Source of the DNA: Rubrivivax sp. A210
GTDB lineage: Bacteria > Pseudomonadota > Gammaproteobacteria > Burkholderiales > Burkholderiaceae_C
DNA: 64,000 nt
Reading direction: 5' to 3'
NCBI RefSeq assembly: GCF_904426505.1
Contig: NZ_CAJGBN010000001.1
Location: forward strand, 434,001-498,000
This document shows, piece after piece, positions 24,901-33,300 of the stretch (the stretch's first letter is position 1; every line of letters starts with the position of its first letter). A model generated the notes under the pieces. It did no database searches. It was given only the letters and a program-made list of their open reading frames with translations, and had not been told where the DNA came from. A program made the translations under genes and the position numbers.

Positions 24901-25046
24901 GAAGGCATCGAGCCGCTGACCGCGTCAACGTCGCCCTGACCGCACAGGCCTTCTGAAAAGTGCGGCTACCGAACGCCCGTTCGGTTGAAGGTTTCGTCGT
25001 CACCCACCCACCGGGATACCGCTTCCCGGACGGGTAGCGCTCTCGG
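24901..25046 (+). ncRNA. Structured leader RNA, copy 6 of 7, with H-type pseudoknot
   Basis: GAAGGC (24901-24906) pairs with GCCTTC (24948-24953). That strand lies in the loop of CCGCAC (24940-24945)/GTGCGG (24960-24965), so the two stems form a pseudoknot. A GAC/GTC hairpin with loop containing GTCAA sits inside. Then CCGAAC/GTTCGG (24969-24984) and CCGGGA/TCCCGG (25011-25029), ending in GCGCTCTCGG. The layout repeats at 55730. It lies directly upstream of the 25069 gene. Confidence 0.75.
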
Positions 25047-25068
25047 TTACTACCTCCTGGAGAACGCC

Positions 25069-25590
25069 ATGCGCATACCCGACCCCACGACCCTTGGCGC
25101 CTCGTCGCCACCTCCCGAAGCCACGACCCCGGCGGGCACCGCCGCGGCCGATGTCCACATGCCCTTCACGCTCGTCCAGCCGGTCACGGTGACGGCCGGG
25201 CTCTGTCTGAACAACACCTCGGCACCCTGCCCGCCGCCTCAGGACGAGCAAGGCTTGCTGGCCATGACCCAGCGGTGGACGGTCTGCCTGCAGCTGGACC
25301 AGACGGTGATCAACCGGCTGTTCTGCCTGTGGAATGCGTTGCACACGCTGGCGGCCGACGAGATCGCCGACTGGGCGCTCGCGGTTCGCTGCGCGATCAC
25401 CAGCGCCGATGACGTGCCGGTACCGTCGCTGCTGTGCGTCTCGGCCACGGTCTACGCCAATGGCGATGTCTCGTTTGCGGTGACCTTGGAAGGCGTCGAT
25501 CCGGCGCTGTGGCTCGTCGAGGGCATCGACCTCAACGAGTTCGAGTGCGTGACCGGCCTGGCGCCGATCTCGGCGGGGGTGCCGGCATGA
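25069..25590 (+). CDS. Unknown ICE protein
   Basis: 173 aa, ATG at 25069 with CTGGAG upstream. The first 45 residues are Pro/Thr-rich; the rest is mixed alpha/beta (MTQRWTVCLQLDQTVINRLF; SATVYANGDVSFAVTLEGVD) with five Cys. Overlaps the next gene by 4 nt (ATGA). Preceded by leader RNA copy 6. No family recognised. Confidence 0.62.
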   Translation: MRIPDPTTLGASSPPPEATTPAGTAAADVHMPFTLVQPVTVTAGLCLNNTSAPCPPPQDEQGLLAMTQRWTVCLQLDQTVINRLFCLWNALHTLAADEIADWALAVRCAITSADDVPVPSLLCVSATVYANGDVSFAVTLEGVDPALWLVEGIDLNEFECVTGLAPISAGVPA

Positions 25591-25916
25591 GCCAGCACTA
25601 CTTTCGCACCAGGCTGCAGGGCGAGCCCGTCACAGTCGTGCTGGGCTGGAGCCGGCCGCTGCATCAGTTCTTCCTCATCGTCGAGCGCCCCGAACCCAAA
25701 CCGGGACAGGACGACTACGTCTACATCGACCAGGACGACAGCCGGCGCGACCTGCCCCACTTCGCCGCCAAGCTCGAAGAGCTCGGCATCGAAGTACCCA
25801 GGGCCATGTTCGAGCAGGTCCAGTTGGACCCGGTCACCACCGGCTTTGACCGAGTGGTGAGTTATCAGCTCGACGGCGGCTTCACCAGCGCCGCCCTGCA
25901 CACCGCCGTGCACTAG
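25587..25916 (+). CDS. Small unknown protein coupled to the preceding gene
   Basis: 109 aa, ATG at 25587 overlapping the previous stop. Beta-rich acidic protein (VTVVLGWSRPLHQFFLIVER; QDDYVYIDQDDSRRDLPHFA). It resembles small plasmid/ICE proteins of unknown function. Translational coupling with the 25069 product suggests joint action. Confidence 0.62.
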   Translation: MSQHYFRTRLQGEPVTVVLGWSRPLHQFFLIVERPEPKPGQDDYVYIDQDDSRRDLPHFAAKLEELGIEVPRAMFEQVQLDPVTTGFDRVVSYQLDGGFTSAALHTAVH

Positions 25917-25972
25917 CCGCCGCCTGGGTGTGCCCCTGCAAGGGGGCCCTCCAGCGCCCTCCTACCCCGCTT

Positions 25973-26003
25973 GGCCCGACCACCCCCAAGGGGTGGCTGG
26001 GCC
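25973..26003 (+). promoter_or_regulatory. Nested GC hairpin before radC
   Basis: GGCCC (25973-25977)/GGGCC (25999-26003) encloses CCACCCC (25980-25986)/GGGGTGG (25990-25996) with a 3-nt loop. Same design as the hairpins ahead of the other accessory genes. Confidence 0.55.
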
Positions 26004-26041
26004 TGCCTGCCTTTAACCCCTCCACCACTTGGAGATTCCTC

Positions 26042-26629
26042 ATGCACAACATCCCCGTGAATCTGTCCGACTCGGCCATCGAAGACCTGCTTCTAGTCGG
26101 CGCCCGCGCCGTCACCGCCAAAGGCACGCTCGTCTGCAACGAGGTCCGGGCGCCATACAAGGCCAGCCCGGAGCGCCGAGCCGCGGCGCTCTCGGGCTTG
26201 CTGCAGTGCGCCAACGAGCTGCTGCGTCGGCAGGCCTTCAAGAACCTGCACAAGGTCGTGATGAACACGCCGGACGAGGTAGCCAACTACCTGCAGATCC
26301 ACTTCCGAGGCTATGAAGTCGAGGCCTTCGTCGTGGTCTTCCTCAATGCGCAGAGCGCTCTCATCGCGGTCGAGGAAATGTTCAGGGGCACCCTGACCCA
26401 GACCAGCGTCTATCCGCGCGAGATTGTCAAGCGCGCCCTGGCGCTCAACGCCGGCGCCGTGATCCTGGCTCACAACCACCCTTCGGGCCTGGCCGAGCCG
26501 TCAAGGGCCGACGAGTACCTGACCTCGACCCTGAAAACGGCGCTCGGCATGGTGGACGTGCGCGTGCTCGACCACTTCATCGTGGCTCAGACCGCTTGCA
26601 CCTCGTTCGCCCAACGCGGCCTGCTCTGA
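26042..26629 (+). CDS. radC: RadC/JAB-domain protein of the ICE
   Basis: 195 aa, ATG at 26042. The C-terminal 120 residues are the JAB/MPN+ domain: EEMFRG, the metal-binding HNHPSG (about residues 144-149) and a following Asp, that is the JAMM metal site ExnHxHx10D. The N-terminal HhH half of chromosomal RadC is reduced. Element-borne RadC proteins are common in ICEs and phages; the biochemical role is unproven, with possible peptidase or nuclease activity on DNA intermediates. It stands amid other DNA-processing genes. Confidence 0.88.
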   Translation: MHNIPVNLSDSAIEDLLLVGARAVTAKGTLVCNEVRAPYKASPERRAAALSGLLQCANELLRRQAFKNLHKVVMNTPDEVANYLQIHFRGYEVEAFVVVFLNAQSALIAVEEMFRGTLTQTSVYPREIVKRALALNAGAVILAHNHPSGLAEPSRADEYLTSTLKTALGMVDVRVLDHFIVAQTACTSFAQRGLL

Positions 26630-26708
26630 CCCTGCCCACCCAGGTGGCCTCCCCCATCAGGGGGGCCGCCGCTCCACCCTCTTCCCATGCCCCATAAAGG
26701 AGGCCCCC

Positions 26709-27326
26709 ATGTTCATGCTCGAAGAACAGTCCGACGTCTTCATCGACGCCATGGCATCGGACCATCACGCCCAGTTGCTCTTCGTCTCGGCCTACGGCCG
26801 CGACACCTCGATCCAGCAGTTCATGGCGCGTCTGCACCAGTCGTCGAAGGACGGCGGCGTGGACAACCTGACCGCGATGAAGGGCTACGGCCAGAAGCCG
26901 GCACTCAGGGTGTTGGTGGGCGACCCGAAGCGACTTGAAAAGTCATCGGGGCGTCTGGCCAGGACCGGCTTGCTGGGCAACCTGGTCCATGTCTGGATCT
27001 TCGATCCGGCGGTCCTGGCCGTCGATCACGCCTGCCGCTCGGCCTGGATTCTCGACACCAAGGCCGATCGGGAAGGCCAGCTGGCGGAGGCCTGGCGGCT
27101 GATCAAGGAACTCTCGCCGGTGCCGCTTCTGGACGACTGGATGACGCCGGTGATCGAGCACATCCAGCAGATGGGAGGTTTTGCGCTGCCGCCCTGCATC
27201 GGCCACATCCATGCCTGCCGCGTCGAAGTGCATGAAGCGTTCTCCGACTGGGTGTCGCGCAGCCTCCGCGAAGGACACCTCGCCGTACCCGGAACCGATC
27301 AGGCGCCAGCATTGCTGGCCGCCTGA
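26709..27326 (+). CDS. Unknown ICE protein
   Basis: 205 aa, ATG at 26709 after AAAGGAGG. Alpha/beta composition (HHAQLLFVSAYGRDTSIQQF; LVHVWIFDPAVLAVDHACRS), no signal peptide or membrane segment. Only 7 nt separate it from the next small gene. No family recognised. A GGCC-t-CCCC/GGGG-GGCC hairpin lies upstream (26646-26668). Confidence 0.65.
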   Translation: MFMLEEQSDVFIDAMASDHHAQLLFVSAYGRDTSIQQFMARLHQSSKDGGVDNLTAMKGYGQKPALRVLVGDPKRLEKSSGRLARTGLLGNLVHVWIFDPAVLAVDHACRSAWILDTKADREGQLAEAWRLIKELSPVPLLDDWMTPVIEHIQQMGGFALPPCIGHIHACRVEVHEAFSDWVSRSLREGHLAVPGTDQAPALLAA

Positions 27327-27333
27327 GGTATCG

Positions 27334-27531
27334 ATGGACGATTCCGTCGACAAGGAAACGGCGCTGGCGCGCGCAGTCCGCAAGGCTGTGAATCGCCGGG
27401 CCTCCATGTACGTCGTCTGGACCGGCAGCAGCTATGCCGTGGCCAGTGAGGCCGACCTCGACACCTGGTGGCTCGGAGCCACCGTCGTCGCCGAAGTCAT
27501 GAGCGACGGCAGCTGCGTCAGCGCGGACTAG
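27334..27531 (+). CDS. Small unknown protein
   Basis: 65 aa, ATG at 27334 with CTGAGG close upstream. Basic N-terminal helix (ALARAVRKAVNRRASMYVVW) then an acidic tail. Probably co-transcribed with the 26709 gene. Confidence 0.5.
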   Translation: MDDSVDKETALARAVRKAVNRRASMYVVWTGSSYAVASEADLDTWWLGATVVAEVMSDGSCVSAD

Positions 27532-27545
27532 GCGCTCGCTTGCCA

Positions 27546-27568
27546 GGTGGCCGCCCCCAGCGGCCACC
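27546..27568 (+). promoter_or_regulatory. Perfect 9-bp GC hairpin before the second SNF2 gene
   Basis: GGTGGCCGC (27546-27554) pairs with GCGGCCACC (27560-27568), loop CCCCA. No T-tract; the next gene starts 95 nt downstream. Confidence 0.5.
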
Positions 27569-27662
27569 GCCCCTACCCATCCCGGCCATTGCGGCCTTCT
27601 CTGCCATGCAGCGTGGACACAGGACACGCAGCAGGGCCCCCATTGCCCAAAGGAGTTGAACC

Positions 27663-29981
27663 ATGACACAGGAATCCGACACCCTCGAGCTCGTCGCATC
27701 CAACCCGGAAGGCGGCGACGACTCGGTCTCCGAAGACGGGACCACGATGCCCATCGCGGCCTTCATCGCCGACTTCCGGAGCAGCTTGCTCGCCGCCGTC
27801 CGCGGCCAGAACCCGCCGGTCTACAACGGCGTGCCAGACCCCCTCAGGGAGGGTCTGCTCAATCGCCTGCTGCGCAGCCCGTTCGTCGAACAGCGCGCGG
27901 TGATTCAGGCCGCCACGCGGCACCTGGTCGACGCTGGGCAGCCCGCCGCCACCATCAATGGTGAGATGGGCACGGGCAAGACCTTGATCGGCATTGCCAC
28001 GGCCTGGCTTCTGCACCACGCGGGCTTCCCACGCACGCTGGTCGTGTGCCCGCCCCACCTGGTCTACAAGTGGCGGCGCGAGATCAAGCAGACGGTCCCC
28101 GAGGCGCGGGTCTGGATTCTCAACGGGCCGGACACCCTCAAGAAGCTCCTGCAGCTGCGCCTGGTGACGGGCCGGCCCTCGGTGCCGGAGTTCTTTGTGA
28201 TGGGCCGCGTTCGCATGCGGATGGGCTTCAACTGGGCGCCGGTCTTCCACAGCAGGCACGTTCGTGCGGATGATGACGAGGGCCTGGTGACCCAGGTGGC
28301 CGCCTGCGGCGACTGTTTCGCACCGATCGTGGTGCCGGACACCGACGGCGCAGATCGACCCTTGGGTCCAGCCGAGGCCAGATTGAAGCTGGACGCCCGG
28401 CAGATGCGGTGCACGGCCTGTGGCGGTGCCCTGTGGTCGCTGGTTCGGCCGGGCACCTCGCCCAAGTCGCGCCGCGACATCCTGCACGACGCAATCACGC
28501 AGATCCCGACCATCGGCACCAAGACGGCCGCCAGGCTGCTCGACACCTTCGGCGAGGACATGCTCGGCGGCATGCTGGAGGACAACGTCTTCGAGTTCAT
28601 CAACCTGATGGACGAGCAAGGCGACCTCTTCTTCACCGACCGCCAGGCCAGGCGCATGGAGCGCGCCATGGCGCACATGGAGTTCTCGTTCGGGCAAGGC
28701 GGCTACCAGCCGACCGAGTTCATCAAGCGCTACCTGCCCAAGGGCTTCTTCGGCCTGCTCATCGGCGACGAGGGGCACGAGTTCAAGAACGATGGCTCGG
28801 CCCAGGGCCAGGCCTTTGGCGTGCTGGCCAGCCAGTGCCGCAAGGCCTTGCTGCTGACCGGAACGCTGATGGGCGGCTATGCCGACGACTTGTTCTTCCT
28901 GCTCTTCAGGCTCAACCCACGGGCCATGATCGAAGACGGCTTCGGCTACCAGCGGGGCTCGCTGGGCAGTGCGAGCTGGGCCTTCATGCGCGCCCACGGC
29001 GTGGTGAAGGACATCTACAAGCAGTCATCCAGCCCGGGCGAGGAGCGGGCACACAGGACAGCCAAGGGGCGCAACGTCACGCACCGCGAGGCCAAAGCCC
29101 CTGGCTTCGGCCCTGTCGGCGTGATGCGTTACGTCCTGCCCATGACCGCCTTCCTGAAGCTCAAGGACATCGGCGGCAACGTCCTGCCCCCGTATGAAGA
29201 GTTCTTCACCGGGGTGGCCATGGCACCGGAACAGCAATCGGAGTACCTGCGACTGGCCAACGCGCTCAAGGGCGAGTTGCGCCAGGCACTGCGGGCCGGC
29301 GACCAAAGCCTGCTCGGGGTGGTGCTTAACGCGCTGCTGGCCTGGCCGGACTGCTGTTTCCGACCCGAGACCGTGATGCACCCCCATCGGAAGTACGTGC
29401 TGGCCAGCGCTCCGGCCCTCTTCGACGACATCACGGCCATGCCCAAGGAGATCAAGATGATCGATCTCTGCAGGCAGGCCAAGAAGGCCGGTCGGCGCAC
29501 GCTGGTCTACTCGGTCTACTCGGGCACGCGGGACACGATGTCGCGCCTGAAGGCTCTACTCGAGGTCGAAGGCTTCAAGGTGGCCGTCCTGCGCGCGAGC
29601 GTAGAGGCGGCCAAGCGCGAGGACTGGTTGCTCGAGCAGGTAGACCGCAATGTGGACGTGGTGATCACCAACCCGGAGCTCGTGAAGACGGGCCTGGACA
29701 TGTTGGAGTTCCCCACCATCGTATTCATGCAGAGCGGCTACAACGTCTACACCCTGCAGCAGGCCAGCCGGCGGAGCTGGCGCATCGGCCAGAAGCTCGC
29801 CGTCGACGTGCATTTCCTCGGGTACGAGGGTTGCGCCCAGATGGAGTGCCTGGCGCTGATGGCCGCGAAGATCGCGGTGTCTCAGAGCACGTCCGGCGAC
29901 ATGCCGGACTCGGGTCTGGATGTCCTCAACCAGTCGGGAGACTCGGTCGAGGTCGCGCTGGCCAAACAGCTGCTGGCCTGA
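27663..29981 (+). CDS. SNF2-type ATPase with inserted zinc ribbon
   Basis: 772 aa, ATG at 27663 with AAGGAG 6 nt upstream. Walker A GEMGTGKT (about 100-107), a DEGH variant of the DEAH box (about 368-371), LTGT motif III, and a C-terminal RecA lobe ending in QQASRRSWRIGQ (motif VI). Between Walker A and the DEGH box lies an insertion with CGDC (about 214) and CTAC (about 250), probably a zinc ribbon. The length and insertion set it apart from the first SNF2 protein. Likely a DNA translocase/remodeller of the ICE; the exact role is unknown. Confidence 0.84.
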   Translation: MTQESDTLELVASNPEGGDDSVSEDGTTMPIAAFIADFRSSLLAAVRGQNPPVYNGVPDPLREGLLNRLLRSPFVEQRAVIQAATRHLVDAGQPAATINGEMGTGKTLIGIATAWLLHHAGFPRTLVVCPPHLVYKWRREIKQTVPEARVWILNGPDTLKKLLQLRLVTGRPSVPEFFVMGRVRMRMGFNWAPVFHSRHVRADDDEGLVTQVAACGDCFAPIVVPDTDGADRPLGPAEARLKLDARQMRCTACGGALWSLVRPGTSPKSRRDILHDAITQIPTIGTKTAARLLDTFGEDMLGGMLEDNVFEFINLMDEQGDLFFTDRQARRMERAMAHMEFSFGQGGYQPTEFIKRYLPKGFFGLLIGDEGHEFKNDGSAQGQAFGVLASQCRKALLLTGTLMGGYADDLFFLLFRLNPRAMIEDGFGYQRGSLGSASWAFMRAHGVVKDIYKQSSSPGEERAHRTAKGRNVTHREAKAPGFGPVGVMRYVLPMTAFLKLKDIGGNVLPPYEEFFTGVAMAPEQQSEYLRLANALKGELRQALRAGDQSLLGVVLNALLAWPDCCFRPETVMHPHRKYVLASAPALFDDITAMPKEIKMIDLCRQAKKAGRRTLVYSVYSGTRDTMSRLKALLEVEGFKVAVLRASVEAAKREDWLLEQVDRNVDVVITNPELVKTGLDMLEFPTIVFMQSGYNVYTLQQASRRSWRIGQKLAVDVHFLGYEGCAQMECLALMAAKIAVSQSTSGDMPDSGLDVLNQSGDSVEVALAKQLLA

Positions 29982-30051
29982 GCGTCAACCACGGGGCCAT
30001 GGCCCCGCTTGGGTGGCCCCCGTCGTGGGGCCCCACCTTCCTATCCCCCAT

Positions 30052-30069
30052 GGCCCTCGAAAGAGGGCC
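30052..30069 (+). promoter_or_regulatory. GNRA-loop hairpin before the 30096 gene
   Basis: GGCCCTC (30052-30058) pairs with GAGGGCC (30063-30069) with tetraloop GAAA, next to two further GC palindromes (GGGGCCATGGCCCC near 29993; GTGGCCCC/GGGGCCCCAC near 30014). The ribosome site GGAGG follows 10 nt later. Confidence 0.55.
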
Positions 30070-30095
30070 CCCTTCCTTCGGAGGACATCAAGTCA

Positions 30096-30302
30096 ATGCG
30101 GCCCTTCACCATCGTGTTCAGCAACTACACCTTCCGGCTCTTCGCCTGGACCGGGACACCGCAGGCCAATCGCAAGTTCCTGGGCAACCGCGAGGTGCTC
30201 GGTAGCGTGGTCGCCGCAGACAGCGACGAGGCCATGCGCATCTGGGATCACCAGGTCGCCGCTGAGCGTGCCGCCAAGGCCCGCGGCGGTGGCGCACGGT
30301 AG
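30096..30302 (+). CDS. Small unknown protein
   Basis: 68 aa, ATG at 30096 with TCGGAGG upstream. Beta-rich start (RPFTIVFSNYTFRLFAWTGT) and an acidic, then basic tail. Similar short proteins are frequent in ICE accessory regions; no function assigned. Confidence 0.55.
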   Translation: MRPFTIVFSNYTFRLFAWTGTPQANRKFLGNREVLGSVVAADSDEAMRIWDHQVAAERAAKARGGGAR

Positions 30303-30391
30303 TGGCCCATCGCGGCCACACCTTCTTTCCTCTCAAGAACCCGCCGACGGCCCCGCCCGGGCTGCCCTACAACCTTTCAAGGACTCCACCC

Positions 30392-31072
30392 ATGTCAAAC
30401 ACCTACTACGACCAGACCGGCGTTCTGTGCCTGCAGACGATCACCCCGGTCATCAAGGCCCTCTTCGGAGGGCTATCCCTCGACCCCGACTACCCCGGAA
30501 ATGGGGAGGTCTATTTCCGCAAAATGGCTGAGGTAGACAGCCACACCTGGGACGACGTGGTGGACGAACTGGACGACCTGGCTCGGTCGCTGGGCATCGA
30601 TCTGGAATCCGCTGACCCTGATGAGTCCGAAGAGGACACCCTGCTCTGGAAGCTGGCCGCGCACTTCGGCGTCGGCGAGGACGAGGTGCTCGCCGCCTTG
30701 ATCGAGGCCTCGACCTTTGAGGGTGATGCCGACCTCGAGTCGCTGTTCGTCATCGCCCAGGCCTTCGACGACGGGCACGGCCTCACGGCCATCCGCTTCG
30801 AGGGCTGCTGGCACTGCGACAAGCCTCGTCTCTTCGAGTTCGGTGGCGACGGCGGCTACATCGGGCGCAGCGCATCGGTGCAGGGCTCATCGACCGAGTT
30901 CCTTCGCCTCGGCGAGGAGATCGACGCGGCGCTGGGCAAGTCCGATGTCGACGGCGCCGCGGAGGTGTTGCAGCGCCACATTGCCGGCATCCTGGCGGGC
31001 ATCGATGCCGATACCACACGCACGGCCCTTCGGGCCTCGATGGCGGCGCTGCTGGCACAACCAGCGATCTGA
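30392..31072 (+). CDS. Acidic unknown ICE protein
   Basis: 226 aa, ATG at 30392. Strongly acidic middle (ADPDESEEDTLLWKLAAHFG) with a CWHC pair near residue 142 that could bind metal. The C-terminal 60 residues are helical. The acidic character could fit a DNA-mimic or inhibitor protein, but this is speculation. Last ICE gene before the cargo; a terminator follows at once. Confidence 0.62.
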   Translation: MSNTYYDQTGVLCLQTITPVIKALFGGLSLDPDYPGNGEVYFRKMAEVDSHTWDDVVDELDDLARSLGIDLESADPDESEEDTLLWKLAAHFGVGEDEVLAALIEASTFEGDADLESLFVIAQAFDDGHGLTAIRFEGCWHCDKPRLFEFGGDGGYIGRSASVQGSSTEFLRLGEEIDAALGKSDVDGAAEVLQRHIAGILAGIDADTTRTALRASMAALLAQPAI

Positions 31073-31084
31073 GGTTCCCCAACT

Positions 31085-31120
31085 GCCCCGCATGCGCCCG
31101 CAAGGGCGCGGCGGGGCTTT
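31085..31120 (+). terminator. Probable intrinsic terminator at the end of the ICE gene run
   Basis: GCCCCGC (31085-31091)/GCGGGGC (31111-31117) encloses GCGCCC/GGGCGC with loop GCAA, followed by TTTCTC. Confidence 0.7.
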
Positions 31121-31132
31121 CTCGCTACATGA

Positions 31133-31285
31133 GTGTTGGCGCCGGCCTCGATTTGAACCACATGCCGAGCTTCAGGTGAGTCGGTCTCGGGACCCGAAAT
31201 GTCAGCGCGCAAATTAGTTTGCGTCAAGCCTTGGTGGCTCACCAAACTGTCGGCGCGCGGCCCCAATTGAGGGTGGCGCCAACAC
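31133..31285. mobile_element. 153-bp inverted-repeat relic (MITE or deleted insertion sequence) at the cargo boundary
   Basis: The outer ends GTGTTGGCGCC (31133-31143) and GGCGCCAACAC (31275-31285) are exact inverted repeats, and further pairing (CCTCgAtTTG with CAAtTGAGG) extends them to about 22 bp. Inside are two related direct repeats (TGTCAGCGCGC at 31200, TGTCGGCGCGC near 31248) and a TTGGTG/CACCAA dyad. No transposase frame fits. It lies exactly between the ICE genes and the metal-resistance cargo. Confidence 0.6.
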
Positions 31286-31350
31286 CCCTGTGCACTCGAT
31301 GAACATGAGTCACGCGCCGGCGCAGAGGGCGCGTGCGCGGTGCCGGCAGC

Positions 31351-32574
31351 TCAGGTCATGGTGACCTGCAGCGCCTCGTGCAGAAGCTTCATGCCCTGGT
31401 CGATCTCGTCGTCGCTGATCGTCAGCGCCGGCATGAACCGCAGCACGTTCGGGCGCGGCGCGTTGATCAGCAGCCCGACGGGCGACAGCGCCTGCGCCGC
31501 CGCCACCACCTGCGGGGCCGTGTCGGTGGGCAGCACCAGGGCGCGCAGCAGGCCGGCCCCGCGCTCGGCCACCAGCCCGTGGTCCTGCACTAGGGCCTGC
31601 AGCCCGCGCGCCAAGTGCCCCGCGCGCAGGCGCACCTGCGCGAGGAAGCCGTCCTGGCAGACGGTGTTCACCACCGCCAGCCCCACCGAAGCCATCAGCG
31701 GGTTGCCGCCGTAGGTGCCGCCCTGGTCGCCGGGGGCAAAGCAGTTGAACGACTCCTTGCACAGCAGGGCCGCCAGCGGCACACCGCCACCGATGCCCTT
31801 GGCCAACGTCATCAGGTCGGGCTCGATGCCAAACAGTTCGTGGGCGAAGGCCCGGCCGCAGCGACCGATGCCGGTCTGCACCTCGTCGGCGATCAGCAGC
31901 AGCTGCCGCTCGGTGGTGAGAGCGCGTAGCTCGCGCACGAAGCCGGGGTCCGCCAGGTTCACGCCGGCTTCTCCCTGCACCAGTTCGATCATCACGGCCA
32001 CGCTGGCGGGCGTGATGGCGCGCTCGACCGAGCTGATGTCGTTGAAACGCGCCCTGGCGAAGCCCGCGGGCATGGGTGCAAACACGCTGTCCCAGCCCAG
32101 CTTGCCCGAGGCGCGCATCATCGCCAGCGTGCGGCCGTGGAAGGCGCCGTCGAAGCTGATGACCTCGTGCGCGCCATGGCGCATGCGCTGGCCCCAGCGC
32201 CGCGCCAGCTTTACGGCCGCCTCGTTCACCTCGGCGCCGGAGCTTCCGAACCATACGCGGTCGAAGCAGCCCAGGCTCACCAGTCGCCGGGCTAGGTCGA
32301 GCATCGGCCGGTTGTGGAAGGCCGGGCTCGGGTTCAGCAGCCGCCACGACTGCCGGGCCAACGCCTCGGCGATCAGCGGCGGGCTGTGGCCCAGGCTGTT
32401 GACTGCCCAGCCCTGCACCAAGTCCAGATAGCGCTTGCCGCCTTCGTCGGTCAGCCACGAGCCCTGGCCGTCGACGAACACGGTGTCCGGCCGGGTGGTG
32501 ACGGTGATCAGGTCGCGGTCGAGGTCGGCGTCGGCCAGCGCCGTTGCGCTGTCCTGGGATAGAGGCGTCGTCAT
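31351..32574 (-). CDS. Class III PLP-dependent aminotransferase (acetylornithine aminotransferase family)
   Basis: 407 aa, ATG at 32574 overlapping the stop of the upstream DJ-1 gene by 4 nt. GSSGAE (110-115) contacts the PLP phosphate, D230 in IADEVQTG binds the ring nitrogen, K259 in TLAKGIGGG is the PLP lysine. Length is typical for the ArgD/ornithine/4-aminobutyrate group. No other arginine-biosynthesis gene is near; the operon with a DJ-1/PfpI protein and divergent GlxA regulator suggests amine or amino-acid catabolism rather than biosynthesis. Confidence 0.87.
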   Translation of the reverse strand: MTTPLSQDSATALADADLDRDLITVTTRPDTVFVDGQGSWLTDEGGKRYLDLVQGWAVNSLGHSPPLIAEALARQSWRLLNPSPAFHNRPMLDLARRLVSLGCFDRVWFGSSGAEVNEAAVKLARRWGQRMRHGAHEVISFDGAFHGRTLAMMRASGKLGWDSVFAPMPAGFARARFNDISSVERAITPASVAVMIELVQGEAGVNLADPGFVRELRALTTERQLLLIADEVQTGIGRCGRAFAHELFGIEPDLMTLAKGIGGGVPLAALLCKESFNCFAPGDQGGTYGGNPLMASVGLAVVNTVCQDGFLAQVRLRAGHLARGLQALVQDHGLVAERGAGLLRALVLPTDTAPQVVAAAQALSPVGLLINAPRPNVLRFMPALTISDDEIDQGMKLLHEALQVTMT

Positions 32575-33173
32575 GCGGCAGCCCGCCAGTCGAAGTCCAT
32601 CTGACGCGCGGTGCGCACCGCGAGGTCACGGCTGTGCAGCCGTTGCACCAGGTGCAGGCTCATGTCGATGCCCGCCGAGATGCCGGCCGACGTCACGACC
32701 GCGCCCTGGTCCACCCAGCGCGAGCCGTCCTGCACCCGCACCGCCGGCCGCAGGGTGCGCAGCGCGTCCAGGTCTTCCCAGTGGGTGGTGGCGTCCAGCC
32801 CGTCGAGCACGCCGGCCTGCGCCAGCAGTAGCGCGCCGGTGCACACCGAAGCCAGGATGAGCGCCGTCCGCGCCTGCGCGGCGATCCAGTCGATCAGGTC
32901 GGGCTGGCCCAGTTCGGCATCGACCACACCACCGGGGACGATGGCGCAGGCCAGCGGTGGATGGTCCGCCAGGCCGTGGTCAGGCTGCAGACGCAAGCCG
33001 GCGCGCGCCCGCACCGGGCCGGGTCGGCGTGCGATCGTGCTCACCGAGAACAGGGCCGGGGCGCCTGGTGGCTGCGAGCGCGCCAGCACACGCGCAGCGG
33101 TGGTGAAGACCTCGTACGGCCCCGCCATGTCCAGAAGTTCGACCTCGTCGAAGACCAGGATGCCCACGTTCAT
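32571..33173 (-). CDS. DJ-1/PfpI-superfamily protein
   Basis: 200 aa. ATG at 33173 with GGGGAGCA upstream; the frame is open further but without a ribosome site. It has the class I glutamine-amidotransferase-like fold with conserved E21 in DMAGPYEVF and nucleophilic C111 in ASVCTGALLLA. This matches isonitrile-hydratase and amidase-like DJ-1 members. Coupled to the aminotransferase gene; the divergent GlxA regulator carries the same domain, which suggests that it senses a related ligand. Confidence 0.83.
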   Translation of the reverse strand: MNVGILVFDEVELLDMAGPYEVFTTAARVLARSQPPGAPALFSVSTIARRPGPVRARAGLRLQPDHGLADHPPLACAIVPGGVVDAELGQPDLIDWIAAQARTALILASVCTGALLLAQAGVLDGLDATTHWEDLDALRTLRPAVRVQDGSRWVDQGAVVTSAGISAGIDMSLHLVQRLHSRDLAVRTARQMDFDWRAAA

Positions 33174-33300
33174 CACGCTGTGCTCCCCTTGCGTTGTTGC
33201 GTCAGGCGCACAGCATGGCGCTGGATGGCCTTGGCTGCCATGACGCTGTGCCCACCTTTCCTGCCAAGCGGCCGGCGGCGTTTCAAGCCATGATCCGACG

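Noticed and set aside
27573..28997. 474-codon minus-strand frame opposite the second SNF2 gene
   Set aside because: Antisense to clear helicase motifs; no ribosome site; repetitive Ala/Val/Gly/Arg composition.
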